A stretch of DNA of 64,000 nt, from contig NZ_CP086611.1 of NCBI RefSeq assembly GCF_020883495.1, positions 62,001 to 126,000 of the forward strand. Reading direction: 5' to 3'. The notes under the pieces were generated by a model that saw nothing but the letters and a program-made list of their open reading frames with translations, was not told the DNA's origin and made no database searches. Made by a program: the position numbers and the translations under genes. Below are positions 11,010-20,537 of the stretch, one piece after another (the first letter of the stretch is position 1; the number at the start of each line of letters is the position of its first letter). The stretch comes from Shinella zoogloeoides. Its GTDB lineage: Bacteria > Pseudomonadota > Alphaproteobacteria > Rhizobiales > Rhizobiaceae.

Positions 11010-11034
11010 CGGGGCGACGTAAGGAAAAGATAAA
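11010..11034 (-). promoter_or_regulatory. Candidate KdpE-binding site upstream of the kdp operon
   Basis: Read on the minus strand the site is TTTATC, then TTTTCCTTAC, then GTCGCCCCG. This resembles the E. coli KdpE target, which has TTTATA, a T-rich tract, then ACACCCCG. It lies about 70 bases before the first kdp start codon, in the only gap between the rhamnose and potassium operons. Assignment is by eye. Confidence 0.55.
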
Positions 11035-11043
11035 GGTGCCGCT

Positions 11044-12432
11044 TTATCCCGCGCGGTTCGGCTTCTGCCCGAGAGCGGTCAGCCAGGTGGTGCGGTAGGC
11101 CGCCAGCCCGGCTATCGCGGCCGGCGGGACGACGGTCTCGGGCGTCGCCACGGGCGCGATGCCTGCAAGGAGGGACGCGCCCTGGCTCGTGCCCGTCGAA
11201 CCGGGTACGGCGGCGACCGGCCGCCCGGTCAGGGCGGCGAGCAGGGTGAGGTAGAGGCCGTTCGCGGCGAAGGGGCCTTCGACGATGCTCGGTCCCCCGG
11301 CCCCGATCAGGTCGAGGCAGGCCTCGCTCATCAGGGCGAGGTAGAGGCAGGCGGCAGCGTGGCGCTCGGCGGCGCTTGCGCCTTCGGCGTTCAGCCATTG
11401 CCGCTCGTGCCCGGGGAAGGGGCCGGAGCCGGGCGTGACATTCGGCGTGAGCATCAGCCCCCTTTCGATCACGAACGGCAGGGCGGCGCGGATATCCGCC
11501 TCCGCCGCGTCGCCGATCTCGGCCGAAAGAATTTCGAATTCGCGCCCGCCCATGAAGCGGGAGGAGGGGACGGCGCGGCCGTAGGCATCGACATTGGCGA
11601 GCGTGTCGCGCGCCGGGTCGAGATGCTCCAGATCGCCGCCGACGGCGAAGTTGATCACCCATGTGCCGGTCGAGACGACCGAGAAGGGCGCTTGCCGCGT
11701 CACCAGATGCGGCAGCAGCGAGGCATTGGAATCGTGGATGCCGCAATAGACGGGCACGCGGACGCCGAGGGTTTCGGCGATTTCGGGCAGGACGGGGCCG
11801 AGCGTATCGAAGGCAGACCGGATCGGGGCCATCAGCGGGCGGATGCCGAGCGTGTCGACAAGCGTGGAATAGTCGCCGGTCTCGGGGTTCCAGAGATCGG
11901 TGTGGCAGCCGAGCGAGGTGATTTCGTTGGCCGAAACGCCGGTCAGCCGCGCCGCCCAGTATTGCGGATAGGTGACGATGGCCGCGACCTTGGCGAATTC
12001 GTCGGGAAACGCGGTCTTCTGGTAGTGCAGTTGTGCCCCGACATTGAGGCCCATCGACAGACGCGGTGAGCGGGTCTCGGCAAAGGCCGGGCGGATCGCG
12101 TCATAGGCTTCGCGGATCGCCTGTGGGTATTCGTGTTCGTAGTCGAGCACCGGCAAGGCGAGCCGGCCATCCGCATCGAGCAGGGCGGCCGATGCGCCAT
12201 GCGTCGTGATCGAAATGGCATCGAAGCCCGGCGCTTTCGCGAAGCGGCGGAAAGCGTCGAGCGCGAAGGACCAGAGGGCTTCGACGTCGTAATGTGGGTA
12301 GGGGCCGTCCTTGAGCGCGACATTGGCCATCCGGGCGGCGGCGATTTCCGCGCCCGTCGCGGCGTCGAGGACGACCACCTTGGCATTGGTCTTGCCGATA
12401 TCGAGGACGGCGATGCGACGATAAGCAGTCAT
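11044..12432 (-). CDS. rhaK: Rhamnose catabolism carbohydrate kinase RhaK (FGGY family)
   Basis: FGGY-family sugar kinase, 462 residues from the ATG that overlaps the rhaU stop by 4 bases; longer readings run through rhaU in another frame and are not credible. The N-terminal phosphate-binding motif is [16 protein letters not shown] (the family has DxGTxxxK-like), and the sugar/ATP region includes [13 protein letters not shown] and [12 protein letters not shown]. In R. leguminosarum the equivalent kinase is required both for rhamnose growth and for activity of the rhamnose ABC transporter (established knowledge). It is the last gene of rhaRSTPQUK. Confidence 0.92.
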   Translation of the reverse strand: MTAYRRIAVLDIGKTNAKVVVLDAATGAEIAAARMANVALKDGPYPHYDVEALWSFALDAFRRFAKAPGFDAISITTHGASAALLDADGRLALPVLDYEHEYPQAIREAYDAIRPAFAETRSPRLSMGLNVGAQLHYQKTAFPDEFAKVAAIVTYPQYWAARLTGVSANEITSLGCHTDLWNPETGDYSTLVDTLGIRPLMAPIRSAFDTLGPVLPEIAETLGVRVPVYCGIHDSNASLLPHLVTRQAPFSVVSTGTWVINFAVGGDLEHLDPARDTLANVDAYGRAVPSSRFMGGREFEILSAEIGDAAEADIRAALPFVIERGLMLTPNVTPGSGPFPGHERQWLNAEGASAAERHAAACLYLALMSEACLDLIGAGGPSIVEGPFAANGLYLTLLAALTGRPVAAVPGSTGTSQGASLLAGIAPVATPETVVPPAAIAGLAAYRTTWLTALGQKPNRAG

Positions 12433-12743
12433 GGCATGTGGAAGACGGGAACGAGGTCGCTCTGGACCGGAGAGTTGTCCGGGTTGGTCTCCATGATATC
12501 CGCCATATTCGCCCACCAGCGTTTCATCACGGGATGCTCGGGCAAAGCGGCGAGGGCGTGATCCTTCGGCCGGGTGAGGATGCCGAAGAGGATGTTCGTT
12601 TCCGGGTCGAGATAGATGGAATAGTCGGACGCGCCGGCCTCGTGCAGCAGGTCGACCAGTTCCGGCCAAATCTCGTCGTGCCGCTTCCTGTATTCGGCCT
12701 CCATGCCGGGATGGAGTTTCATCTTGAAAGCATGGCGTTCCAT
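12429..12743 (-). CDS. rhaU: L-rhamnose mutarotase
   Basis: Small enzyme of 104 residues that interconverts alpha and beta anomers of L-rhamnose (also called RhaM). The N-terminus [20 protein letters not shown] and the segments [21 protein letters not shown] and [12 protein letters not shown] match the family. It overlaps rhaQ by one base and rhaK by 4 bases. Confidence 0.95.
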   Translation of the reverse strand: MERHAFKMKLHPGMEAEYRKRHDEIWPELVDLLHEAGASDYSIYLDPETNILFGILTRPKDHALAALPEHPVMKRWWANMADIMETNPDNSPVQSDLVPVFHMP

Positions 12744-13759
12744 CAGGCTTTCCTCGCATGCTTGATCCGGCGCGCGACGATCGGCAGGGCGATGGTGACG
12801 ATCAGCAGTAGGCCGATGAAGATGGACATGACGATGCCCGGCACGTTGAGAAGGCCGAGACCGAAGGTGACGAGACCCATGACGAAGGCGGCGATGACGA
12901 CGCCGGCAATCGTGCCCGCCCCGCCGAGGATCGAGACCCCGCCGAGCACGACCATCGTGACGATCTCCAGTTCCCAGCCCTGCGCGATGGAGGGACGCGT
13001 GGAGCCGAGGCGCGAGGTGAGGCAGACGGCGGCGATACCGCTCATCAGGCCTGTCAGCAGGAAGAGGATGAACTTCACCCGGTCGACCGGGATGCCGGAA
13101 AAGCGCGCGGCCATGGCATTGTTGCCGATGACATAGACGTGGCGGCCGAAATTCGTCCGGTGCAGCAGCACGCCGAAGACCACGGCCATGACGAGGAAGA
13201 GCATGAATTCGAAGGAGAAGACCCAGGCGACATAGCCCTGGCCGAACCAGGCGAAGTCGGTGGGGTATTTGCCATAGGCCTGATCGCCGAGCACGATATA
13301 GGAGATGCCGCGGAAGAGGCTCATCGTGCCGATGGTGACGACGATGGAGGGCAGCTTGAGGCCTGCGACGAGCAGGCCGTTGAACGCGCCGCAGGCAAGG
13401 CCGGTGCCGATGCCGATCAGGACGAGGCCCGGCGTGCCGACGCCCATCTGCACCGCCGCGCCCATGGCGGTCGAGGCGAGCGCGATGATCGCGGCGACGG
13501 AAAGGTCGATTTCGCCGGCGATGATCAGCAGCGCCATGGCGAAGGCGACCAGCGCCTTTTCCGTGAAGTTGAACGTCGCGTCCGAGAGGTTCCAGGCGTC
13601 GAGGAAATAGGGCGAGGCCAGCGAATTGGCGATGAAGATGAGGACGGCCACGCAGAAGAGCAGCACCTCCCAGCTTGCCAGCAGGCGCTTCATCGGCGTG
13701 CCGAGCCGGTCGGGAATCTGGCGGCGGATCGTGGTCTCGCCCGGTGCCATTTGGGTCAT
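12743..13759 (-). CDS. rhaQ: Rhamnose ABC transporter permease RhaQ
   Basis: Inner-membrane permease of the sugar (RbsC/AraH) family, 338 residues from the ATG that overlaps the rhaP stop by 4 bases; the next ATG, three codons on, would give 335. It has eight to ten hydrophobic helices, the family stretches [15 protein letters not shown] and [18 protein letters not shown], and a basic end RRIKHARKA. Named RhaQ by its order after rhaP, as in R. leguminosarum. Confidence 0.92.
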   Translation of the reverse strand: MTQMAPGETTIRRQIPDRLGTPMKRLLASWEVLLFCVAVLIFIANSLASPYFLDAWNLSDATFNFTEKALVAFAMALLIIAGEIDLSVAAIIALASTAMGAAVQMGVGTPGLVLIGIGTGLACGAFNGLLVAGLKLPSIVVTIGTMSLFRGISYIVLGDQAYGKYPTDFAWFGQGYVAWVFSFEFMLFLVMAVVFGVLLHRTNFGRHVYVIGNNAMAARFSGIPVDRVKFILFLLTGLMSGIAAVCLTSRLGSTRPSIAQGWELEIVTMVVLGGVSILGGAGTIAGVVIAAFVMGLVTFGLGLLNVPGIVMSIFIGLLLIVTIALPIVARRIKHARKA

Positions 13760-14751
13760 GCCAGCTTCTCCTTGGCGGCGCGGTCGCGCAGGATGATGCG
13801 GCCCTTCTTCTTCTCGGCGCGGGCGTTGAAGACGACGGCGAGGATGATGACGACGCCGGAAATGGCCATCTGCGCGAAGGGCGAGATGCCGATGACGGGC
13901 AGTGCGTTCTTGATGACGCCGAGGAAGAGCGCGCCGAGCACGGTGCCGATCACGCTGCCGATGCCGCCGGCAATGGAAATGCCGCCGATGACGCAGGCCG
14001 CGACGCTGTCCAGCTCGAAGCCGGCGGCGATGTCGACATAGGCGACCGCATAGCGCGACACCCAGAGATAGCCGGAAAGGCCGGCGAGCGCGCCCGACAA
14101 CACGAAGGCGAGGAAGCGCGAGCGGCCGACATCGATGCCGGCATAGACGGCAGCCGTGGGGTTGCCGCCGGACGCATAGGCGGCGCGGCCGAAGGGCGTG
14201 CGCGTCAGCACGAACCACATCATCAGCACGATGGCGATGGCGAGCCAGGAGAGGATCGGCAGGCCGAGGACGGGGAAACGCGGCAGATTGAGGAAGTCGG
14301 GCGTCATCTGGTGGGCGTTCACCCAGCCGCCGCCCGACAGCACGAAGGCCATGCCGCGATAGATGGTGAGCGTGCCGAGCGTCACGACGATAGGCGGGAT
14401 TTGCAGCAGCCAGACGAGGAAGCCGTTGATCGCGCCGAGCGCCGCGCCGATGCCGACGGCGAGCACGATGAGCAGCGCCAGCGGCAGGCCGGGATAGGCC
14501 GCATCCAGCATGGCGACGGCCATGCCGGTGAAGGCAAGATTTGCCGCGACGGAAAGGTCGATGGACTTGGTCAGGATGACCGTCATCTGGCCGAGGGCAA
14601 GGATGATCAGGATCGACGTGTCGTTGAAGATATTGGCGAGATTGGCGGGGGAGGCGAAGCCGGCCGCGCGCGTCGCAAAGCCGGCGATCATCACGAGGAT
14701 GATCAGCGCCAGCAGGAGTTCACGGTTCTTGAGAAGACGCTGCATGCTCAT
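13756..14751 (-). CDS. rhaP: Rhamnose ABC transporter permease RhaP
   Basis: Second RbsC-type permease, 331 residues, paralogous to RhaQ: it has [16 protein letters not shown] and [18 protein letters not shown] in the equivalent positions. Two non-identical permeases probably form the heterodimeric channel. The start is 6 bases after the rhaT stop and the end overlaps rhaQ. Confidence 0.92.
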   Translation of the reverse strand: MSMQRLLKNRELLLALIILVMIAGFATRAAGFASPANLANIFNDTSILIILALGQMTVILTKSIDLSVAANLAFTGMAVAMLDAAYPGLPLALLIVLAVGIGAALGAINGFLVWLLQIPPIVVTLGTLTIYRGMAFVLSGGGWVNAHQMTPDFLNLPRFPVLGLPILSWLAIAIVLMMWFVLTRTPFGRAAYASGGNPTAAVYAGIDVGRSRFLAFVLSGALAGLSGYLWVSRYAVAYVDIAAGFELDSVAACVIGGISIAGGIGSVIGTVLGALFLGVIKNALPVIGISPFAQMAISGVVIILAVVFNARAEKKKGRIILRDRAAKEKLA

Positions 14752-14757
14752 CCGCCC

Positions 14758-16293
14758 CTATGCATTGCCGGTCGCCGCGCGCACCAGCGTTTCCGCCGTC
14801 AGCCCCTCGCGGTCGTATATGCCGGCCATCAGTCCCTCACGCATCACCATCACGCGGTCCGACATGCCGAGGATTTCCGGCAGTTCGGAGGAGATCATGA
14901 CGATGGAAAGGCCCGCGCCGGCAAGTTCCGAGATGAAGGCATGCACGGCCGCCTTCGAGCCGATGTCGATACCCTTGGTCGGCTCGTCGAGGATGATCAC
15001 CTTCGGCTTGGTGGCGAGCCACTTGCCGATGACGACCTTCTGCTGGTTGCCGCCCGAAAGCGTGCCGACCGGCACGGAGAGCGCGGCGGCGCGCAGGTCC
15101 AGCCGCTCGGCATATTTGCGCGCCAGCGCGAATTCGTTGACCGCCTTCAGGAAGCCGCGCGCCGAGGTGCGGGCGAGCGAGGGCAGCGACATGTTCTGGT
15201 AGATCGGCATTTCCAGCGCAAGGCCGTGGCGGCCGCGCTCTTCCGGCACATAGACGATGCCGGCGGCAATGGCATCGGCCGAAGAGCGGATGGCGATCTC
15301 GCGCCCGTCGAGGAAGGTCTTTCCAGAGGCAGGGACGGTCATGCCGAACAGCGACTGGCAGAGTTCCGAGCGTCCCGCGCCGATCAGGCCATAGACGCCG
15401 AGAATCTCGCCGCGCCGGAGGTCGAAGGAGATGTCGCGGAATTCCGTATCGTGGCAATAGCCCTCGACCCGGAACACGGTCTCGCCGATGGCGACCTTGC
15501 TCTTGGGGAAGACGTCATGCACGTCGCGGCCGACCATCAGCCGCACGATCTCCTCCTGCGGCGTTTCCTTGAGCCGGCCTGCGCCGACCATGCGCCCGTC
15601 GCGGAAGACGGCGTAGCTGTCGGCGATCTCATAAAGCTCATCGAACTTGTGGCTGATGAAGAGGATCGCCTTACCCTGTTTTTTCAGGTTCCCGACGATG
15701 CGGAAGAGATCGTCGATCTCCTTGCGCGAAAGGGCGGCCGTCGGCTCGTCCATGATGACGATGCGCGCCTCGACGGAAAGCGCCCGGGCGATCGCCACCA
15801 GATGCCGCTGGGCGATGGAAAGGTCCTTCAGCTTGATCGTCGGGTCGATATTGCTTTCGAGCTGGTGCATCAGCGCGCGGGCGCGCTCGTTGATGGTCTT
15901 CCAGTCGATGAGGCCGAAGCGCGTGCGCGGCGCATGGCCGAGGAAGATGTTTTCCGCGACCGTCAGCTCATCGAAAAGCACGGTTTCCTGATGGATGGCG
16001 GTAACGCCGGCATCGATGGCGGCCTGCGCATTGGCGAAGGTGACGGGCTTGCCGTCCATGACGATCTCGCCCTCGTTCGGGCGGTAGATGCCGGTCAGGA
16101 TTTTCACCAGTGTCGATTTTCCCGCGCCGTTCTCGCCGATCAGCGCTGTCACTTCGCCGGGATAAAGGGCGATATCGACGCCGTCGAGCGCCTTCACGCC
16201 GGGAAAGATCTGCGAGATGCCGCGCATCTCCAGAATGGGCGTTCCCGCCGCCTCGGCCCTTGCGACCGGAATGGAAGCTGCTGCGCTCGTCAT
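14758..16293 (-). CDS. rhaT: Rhamnose ABC transporter ATPase RhaT (two ATPase domains)
   Basis: Fused double ATPase of the sugar-importer type, 511 residues. The first domain has Walker A GENGAGKSTLV, a degenerate signature LSIAQRH and Walker B IVIMDEPTAAL. The second has a degenerate Walker A (GLIGAGRSELC, with Arg instead of Lys), an intact signature LSGGNQQK and Walker B VIILDEPTKGID. This asymmetry is normal for RbsA/AraG-like proteins, so it is not a sign of decay. It follows rhaS after 64 bases containing a stem-loop. It is not the unrelated E. coli RhaT symporter. Confidence 0.94.
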   Translation of the reverse strand: MTSAAASIPVARAEAAGTPILEMRGISQIFPGVKALDGVDIALYPGEVTALIGENGAGKSTLVKILTGIYRPNEGEIVMDGKPVTFANAQAAIDAGVTAIHQETVLFDELTVAENIFLGHAPRTRFGLIDWKTINERARALMHQLESNIDPTIKLKDLSIAQRHLVAIARALSVEARIVIMDEPTAALSRKEIDDLFRIVGNLKKQGKAILFISHKFDELYEIADSYAVFRDGRMVGAGRLKETPQEEIVRLMVGRDVHDVFPKSKVAIGETVFRVEGYCHDTEFRDISFDLRRGEILGVYGLIGAGRSELCQSLFGMTVPASGKTFLDGREIAIRSSADAIAAGIVYVPEERGRHGLALEMPIYQNMSLPSLARTSARGFLKAVNEFALARKYAERLDLRAAALSVPVGTLSGGNQQKVVIGKWLATKPKVIILDEPTKGIDIGSKAAVHAFISELAGAGLSIVMISSELPEILGMSDRVMVMREGLMAGIYDREGLTAETLVRAATGNA

Positions 16294-16319
16294 CGACTAC
16301 ACCGGAAAAGGAAAGGAAA

Positions 16320-16341
16320 CCCGGCGGCCGGAGCCGCCGGG
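16320..16341 (-). terminator. Stem-loop between rhaS and rhaT (partial terminator or mRNA stabiliser)
   Basis: A perfect 9-bp GC stem (CCCGGCGGC, CGGA loop, GCCGCCGGG) followed on the minus strand by the T/C-rich stretch TTTCCTTTCC. It sits 17 bases after the rhaS stop. Such structures commonly keep binding-protein mRNA at higher levels than the downstream transporter genes. Confidence 0.65.
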
Positions 16342-16357
16342 AGGCTGTTTCGAAGGA

Positions 16358-17353
16358 TCAGAAGATCTTCGAGAACTGGTCGATGTTCGAGGCGTCGTAG
16401 ACGAAGGGATCGGCCATGGCGGCTTCGCCATTGTCGCCGACCTTGATCTTGCCCATGCGGCCGGCTTCGATTTCCGAGCCCGGCGCGCCGTCCGTCTCGC
16501 CCTTGACGAGGCGATAGGCGATCTGGGTGGCGGAATAGCCGAGGTCGATCGGGTTCCAGATGGCGAATTCCTTGGTCGCGCCCGACTTGATGGCGCCGGC
16601 CATTTCGGAGGGAAGGCCGAGGCCCGTCACGTAGACTTCACCGATCTTGCCGGCATCCTTGACGGCCTGCGAGGCGGCGAGAACGCCGACCGTCGTCGGG
16701 GCGACGATGACCTTGACGTTCGGCTGCGAGGTCAGGAGGCCGTTCGCCTCGCGGTAGGACTTGTCGGCAAGGTCGTCGCCATAGACGGTGGTGACGAGGT
16801 TGAGGCCCGGGAAGTCCTTGATCTGCTTCTTCATCTCCTCGATCCAGGTGTTCTGGTTGGTCGAGGTCGTCGTTGCCGAGAGGATCGCGAAGTCACCCTT
16901 GCCGTCCGGCAGGTGGTCCTTGGCGAGCTGCAGGCACATCTTGCCGATCAGCTCGTTGGAGGAGGGGTTGAGGTGCATGATGCGGCCTTCCGGCGCCACG
17001 CCCGAATCCCAGGAGATGACCTTGATGCCGCGCTGCTGCGCCTTCTTCAGCGCCGGCACGACGGCGTCCGGGTCGTTGGCGGAGATCGCGATGGCGTCGA
17101 CGCCCTGGGCGATCAGCGAATTGATGACTTCGATCTGGCCTTCGGCCGTCGTCGTGGTCGGGCCGGTATAGATGATCTCGACACCGCCCAATTCCTTGGC
17201 GGCTTCCTCGGCGCCCTTGTTGGCGGCCTCGAAGAAACCGTTGCCGAGCGACTTGACGAGCAGGGCGATCTTCACGTCCGCGGCATTGGCCGTGGATGCC
17301 ATGGCGGCAAGCGCGAACGCCGCGCCGGCGAGCAGTTTCGTGGTCAGTTTCAT
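16358..17353 (-). CDS. rhaS: Rhamnose ABC transporter substrate-binding protein RhaS
   Basis: Periplasmic sugar-binding protein of the RbsB type, 331 residues. The signal peptide runs to ANA (about residue 24) with AGAAFALAAMAS as hydrophobic core. The mature part has the two-lobe family stretches KIALLVKSLGNGFFEAANKG and VDAIAISANDPDAVVPALK. It is the second gene after rhaR in the order known for rhizobial rhamnose operons. The name follows rhizobial usage and is not the E. coli RhaS activator. Confidence 0.94.
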   Translation of the reverse strand: MKLTTKLLAGAAFALAAMASTANAADVKIALLVKSLGNGFFEAANKGAEEAAKELGGVEIIYTGPTTTTAEGQIEVINSLIAQGVDAIAISANDPDAVVPALKKAQQRGIKVISWDSGVAPEGRIMHLNPSSNELIGKMCLQLAKDHLPDGKGDFAILSATTTSTNQNTWIEEMKKQIKDFPGLNLVTTVYGDDLADKSYREANGLLTSQPNVKVIVAPTTVGVLAASQAVKDAGKIGEVYVTGLGLPSEMAGAIKSGATKEFAIWNPIDLGYSATQIAYRLVKGETDGAPGSEIEAGRMGKIKVGDNGEAAMADPFVYDASNIDQFSKIF

Positions 17354-17402
17354 GGTCTTCCTCCCAGTGTTGAACCGTTCACTCCTCCCGGCCGCCGCCT
17401 TG

Positions 17403-18215
17403 TCAGGCCGCCGAGGTGGAATCCTCCCTCTCGGCCGAAGCCATCGGCTTGACCGTGATGAGCCTTATGCCGGCATGGGCGACCATGGCGGCCGCCTCGT
17501 CCGAAATCCTGTCGTCGGTGATGATCGTCGTCACATTCTCCAGCGGGCATAAAATGAGGCTGGAGCGCCGCTCGAACTTGCTGGAATCGACCATCACGAT
17601 CAGCTCTTCCGCCTGCCGCATCAGCTTCTGCTCGCTCTGGATGACCAGCGCGTCCGCTTCCATGATGCCGAGCGCATTGACGCCCTGCGCGCCGATGAAC
17701 ATGCGCCGCGCATAGAAATTGCGGATCGCGTCATTGTCGAAGGGCGAGAGGATGAGGCTCTGGTCGCGATAGATCGCGCCGCCCGGAACACTCACCGTGC
17801 ATTTGGAGTGCTTTACCAGATGCTCGGCGATGGCGAAGGAATTGGTCATCACCTGAAGGCGGCGGGCCGACATGAAATGCACCATCTGGAAGGTCGTGGT
17901 GCCGCCGTTGATGATGATCGAGTCGCCTTCCTCGCACAGTTCCACCGCGCGACGGGCGATTGCGCGCTTGCGATCGATGTTGATCGATTCGGACACCTTG
18001 AACGGACGCGCCGCCAGATTGCCGAGCTGCGGCGGATGCACGGCCTCGGCGCCGCCGCGCACGCGGCGCAGCTTGCCCTGCACATGCAGCGCGGCGATAT
18101 CGCGGCGAATGGTGGCCTCGGATGCCTCGGTCAGTTCGGCGATATCCTGCACCGTCACGACGGGCTTTTCCTGGATGGCGCTCAAAATGATGCGATGGCG
18201 TTCGCGTTCGTGCAT
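17403..18215 (-). CDS. rhaR: DeoR-family regulator RhaR of the rhamnose locus
   Basis: DeoR-type repressor of 270 residues. The N-terminal winged helix has RERHRIILSAIQ, the HTH VTVQDIAELTEASEATIRRD and RVRGGAE, the standard DeoR signature. The sugar-phosphate sensing domain follows, with SIIINGGTTTFQM. It heads the minus-strand operon and faces rhaD across a region with six phased half-sites (18257-18329), its likely operator. In rhizobia the rhamnose repressor belongs to this family, unlike the AraC-type E. coli RhaR. Confidence 0.92.
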   Translation of the reverse strand: MHERERHRIILSAIQEKPVVTVQDIAELTEASEATIRRDIAALHVQGKLRRVRGGAEAVHPPQLGNLAARPFKVSESINIDRKRAIARRAVELCEEGDSIIINGGTTTFQMVHFMSARRLQVMTNSFAIAEHLVKHSKCTVSVPGGAIYRDQSLILSPFDNDAIRNFYARRMFIGAQGVNALGIMEADALVIQSEQKLMRQAEELIVMVDSSKFERRSSLILCPLENVTTIITDDRISDEAAAMVAHAGIRLITVKPMASAEREDSTSAA

Positions 18216-18256
18216 GGTCTCCTCCTAAGTATGATTTATTCGCATTCAATTTATCC

Positions 18257-18329
18257 TGTCAATCATAAACGATCAAAAAAGATCATGCTGCGCTGCACAA
18301 TGATCTTTCATGATCAAAATTGATTGACA
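18257..18329. promoter_or_regulatory. Symmetric rhaR/rhaD divergent control region
   Basis: ATCA occurs at 18262, 18272 and 18282, and its complement TGAT at 18301, 18311 and 18321: six half-sites, three on each side, exactly 10 bp apart and mirror-symmetric about base 18293. Both putative -35 hexamers, TTGACA on plus (18324-18329) and on minus (18257-18262), sit in the outer arms TGTCAATCA and TGATTGACA. The minus promoter has ATAAAT after 17 bases. A DeoR-family oligomer bound here could block both promoters at once. Confidence 0.75.
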
Positions 18330-18416
18330 TTGCGAAGGGAGATGCGCCATAGCTCGAAGAAAGGAGACGGGAAGCCGCCGCGGATTCCCGTGATTGGACA
18401 GACCAGGGAGGATGTC

Positions 18417-20513
18417 ATGACGGGTCAGACCCGCCTTCTCGAAAACCGTTGGGACGACGCCCATGCCGCAGGACTCGATGAGCCGGGCAAGCTGCTCTAT
18501 CGCTCCAATCTCCTTGGCGCCGACAAGCGCATCACCAATTACGGCGGCGGCAACACCTCGGCCAAGGTGCTGGAAACCGACCCGCTGACGGGCGAAAAGG
18601 CCCGCGTCATGTGGGTGAAAGGGTCCGGCGGCGACGTCGGAACCATCAAGCTCGACGGTTTCGCCACCCTCTACATGGAAAAGCTGGAAGCGCTGAAGGG
18701 CATCTACAAGGGCGTCGAGGACGAAGACCGCATGGTCGGCTTCCTGCCGCACTGCACCTTCAACCTCAATCCGCGCGCCGCCTCCATCGATACGCCGCTG
18801 CATGGCTTCGTGCCCTACGCGCATGTCGATCACATGCACCCCGATGCGATCATCGCCATCGCAGCCTCGAAGAACTCGAAGGCGCTGACGGCGCATATCT
18901 TCGGCGAGGAGATCGGCTGGCTGCCCTGGCGCCGCCCCGGCTTCCAGCTCGGCCTCGACCTCGAAGCCTTCGTGAAGGCCAATCCGAAGGCCAAGGGCGT
19001 CGTGCTCGAAAGCCACGGCCTCTTCACCTGGGCGGACGACGCCAGGGATTGCTATCTGCTGACGCTCGACATCATCAACCGTGCGATCGAGTGGTTCGCA
19101 ATGGAGACGGAGGGCAAGACGATCTTCGGCGGTGCCGTCGCAAAAAGCCTCGGTGAAGCCGAGCGCCGCGCCGTTGCCGCGAAGCTGATGCCGGAAATCC
19201 GTGGCCGCATCGGCAAGGGCGAGCGCAAGCTCGGCCATTTCGACGATCAGGCCGCCGTGCTGGAATTCGTCAATTCGAAGGACCTGAAGCCGCTTGGTGC
19301 GCTCGGCACCTCCTGCCCGGACCATTTCCTGCGCACCAAGATCCGCCCGCTGATCGTCGATTTCGACCCGGCAAGGCCCGATGTGGACGCCGTGATCGCC
19401 GGTCTCGACAAGGCGCTGGAGGACTACCGCGCCGACTACGCGCGCTACTACGAGACCTGCAAGCGCCGCAATTCGCCCGCCATGCGCGATCCCAACCCGG
19501 TGATCTTCCTCGTTCCCGGCGTCGGCATGCTCTCCTTCGCCAAGGACAAGGCGACCGCGCGCATCGCCGGTGAATTCTATGTCAACGCCATCAATGTGAT
19601 GCGCGGCGCGTCCACCGTTTCCGAATATCAGGGCCTGCCGGAACAGGAGGCCTTCGACATCGAATACTGGCTGCTGGAAGAAGCGAAGCTCCAGCGCATG
19701 CCGAAGCCGAAGAGCCTTGCCGGCCGCGTCGCCTTCGTGACGGGCGGGGCCGGCGGCATCGGCCGCGCGACGGCCGAACGGCTGGCGGGCGAGGGCGCCT
19801 GCGTGGTTCTGGCCGATATCGACGCCAATGCGCTGGCGGAGGTCGGCGCGGATTTCGCGAAGAAATACAGCGGCGATGCGGTGCGCACCGTCACGCTCAA
19901 CGTGACGGACGAAGCGGGCGTCATCGCCTCCTTCGCGGAGGCCTGCGTCGAATTCGGCGGTGTCGATATCCTCGTCTCCAATGCCGGCATTGCCTCCTCG
20001 GCCCCGGTCGAGAGCACCGAGCTTTCGATGTGGAACAAGAACATCGAGATTCTTGCGACCGGCTATTTCCTCGTCTCGCGGGAGGCGTTCCGCCTCTTCC
20101 GTCGCCAGAATATCGGCGGCAACGTGGTCTTCGTCGCCTCCAAGAACGGCCTTGCCTCCTCGCCCAACGCCTCGGCCTATTGCACGGCCAAGGCCGCCGA
20201 GATCCACCTTGCGCGCTGCCTTGCGCTGGAGGGCGCGGAAGCGGGCATCCGCGTCAACACGGTGAACCCCGATGCGGTGCTGCGCGGCTCGAAGATCTGG
20301 GGCGGCGAGTGGCGCGAGCAGCGCGCGGCCTCCTCGAAGATCGAGGTGAGCGAGCTGGAGGAGCATTACCGCAAACGCTCCATGCTGAAGCTCAACGTCT
20401 TCCCGGAGGACATTGCCGAGGCGATCTATTTCCTCGCTTCGGACCTTTCGGCCAAGTCGACGGGCAACATCATCAATGTGGATGCCGGCAACGCGCAGAG
20501 TTTCCCGCGCTAA
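18417..20513 (+). CDS. rhaD: Bifunctional rhamnulose-1-phosphate aldolase / short-chain dehydrogenase RhaD
   Basis: Two-domain enzyme of 698 residues. Residues about 1-430 form a class II aldolase domain (NYGGGNTSAKV, WVKGSGGD, PYAHVDHMHPD with metal-binding His). Residues about 435-698 form an SDR domain with NAD motif TGGAGGIG near 440 and catalytic SAYCTAKAA. By family knowledge it splits rhamnulose phosphate to DHAP and lactaldehyde and oxidises lactaldehyde. The ATG at 18417 follows GGGAGG by 6 bases; an upstream in-frame TTG at 18324 lies inside the -35 box and is rejected. It is followed by rhaI after 24 bases. Confidence 0.95.
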   Translation: MTGQTRLLENRWDDAHAAGLDEPGKLLYRSNLLGADKRITNYGGGNTSAKVLETDPLTGEKARVMWVKGSGGDVGTIKLDGFATLYMEKLEALKGIYKGVEDEDRMVGFLPHCTFNLNPRAASIDTPLHGFVPYAHVDHMHPDAIIAIAASKNSKALTAHIFGEEIGWLPWRRPGFQLGLDLEAFVKANPKAKGVVLESHGLFTWADDARDCYLLTLDIINRAIEWFAMETEGKTIFGGAVAKSLGEAERRAVAAKLMPEIRGRIGKGERKLGHFDDQAAVLEFVNSKDLKPLGALGTSCPDHFLRTKIRPLIVDFDPARPDVDAVIAGLDKALEDYRADYARYYETCKRRNSPAMRDPNPVIFLVPGVGMLSFAKDKATARIAGEFYVNAINVMRGASTVSEYQGLPEQEAFDIEYWLLEEAKLQRMPKPKSLAGRVAFVTGGAGGIGRATAERLAGEGACVVLADIDANALAEVGADFAKKYSGDAVRTVTLNVTDEAGVIASFAEACVEFGGVDILVSNAGIASSAPVESTELSMWNKNIEILATGYFLVSREAFRLFRRQNIGGNVVFVASKNGLASSPNASAYCTAKAAEIHLARCLALEGAEAGIRVNTVNPDAVLRGSKIWGGEWREQRAASSKIEVSELEEHYRKRSMLKLNVFPEDIAEAIYFLASDLSAKSTGNIINVDAGNAQSFPR

Positions 20514-20537
20514 GCCGCGTGGGTCAGGGAGGACGGA

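Noticed and set aside
11044..12759. Longer form of the kinase through the mutarotase gene
   Set aside because: The extension overlaps rhaU in a different frame; ATG at 12432 overlaps the rhaU stop by 4 bases, the usual coupled layout.
12743..16293. Recent duplication of the two rhamnose permeases
   Set aside because: They are alike in fold but clearly diverged throughout, as expected for an old heterodimeric permease pair.
14758..16293. Damaged Walker A in the second RhaT domain
   Set aside because: GxxGAGRSE in place of the Lys form is normal for the second domain of sugar-type double ATPases.
18324..18416. Upstream extension of rhaD by 31 codons
   Set aside because: The TTG start falls inside the -35 box and operator; GGGAGG lies before the ATG at 18417.
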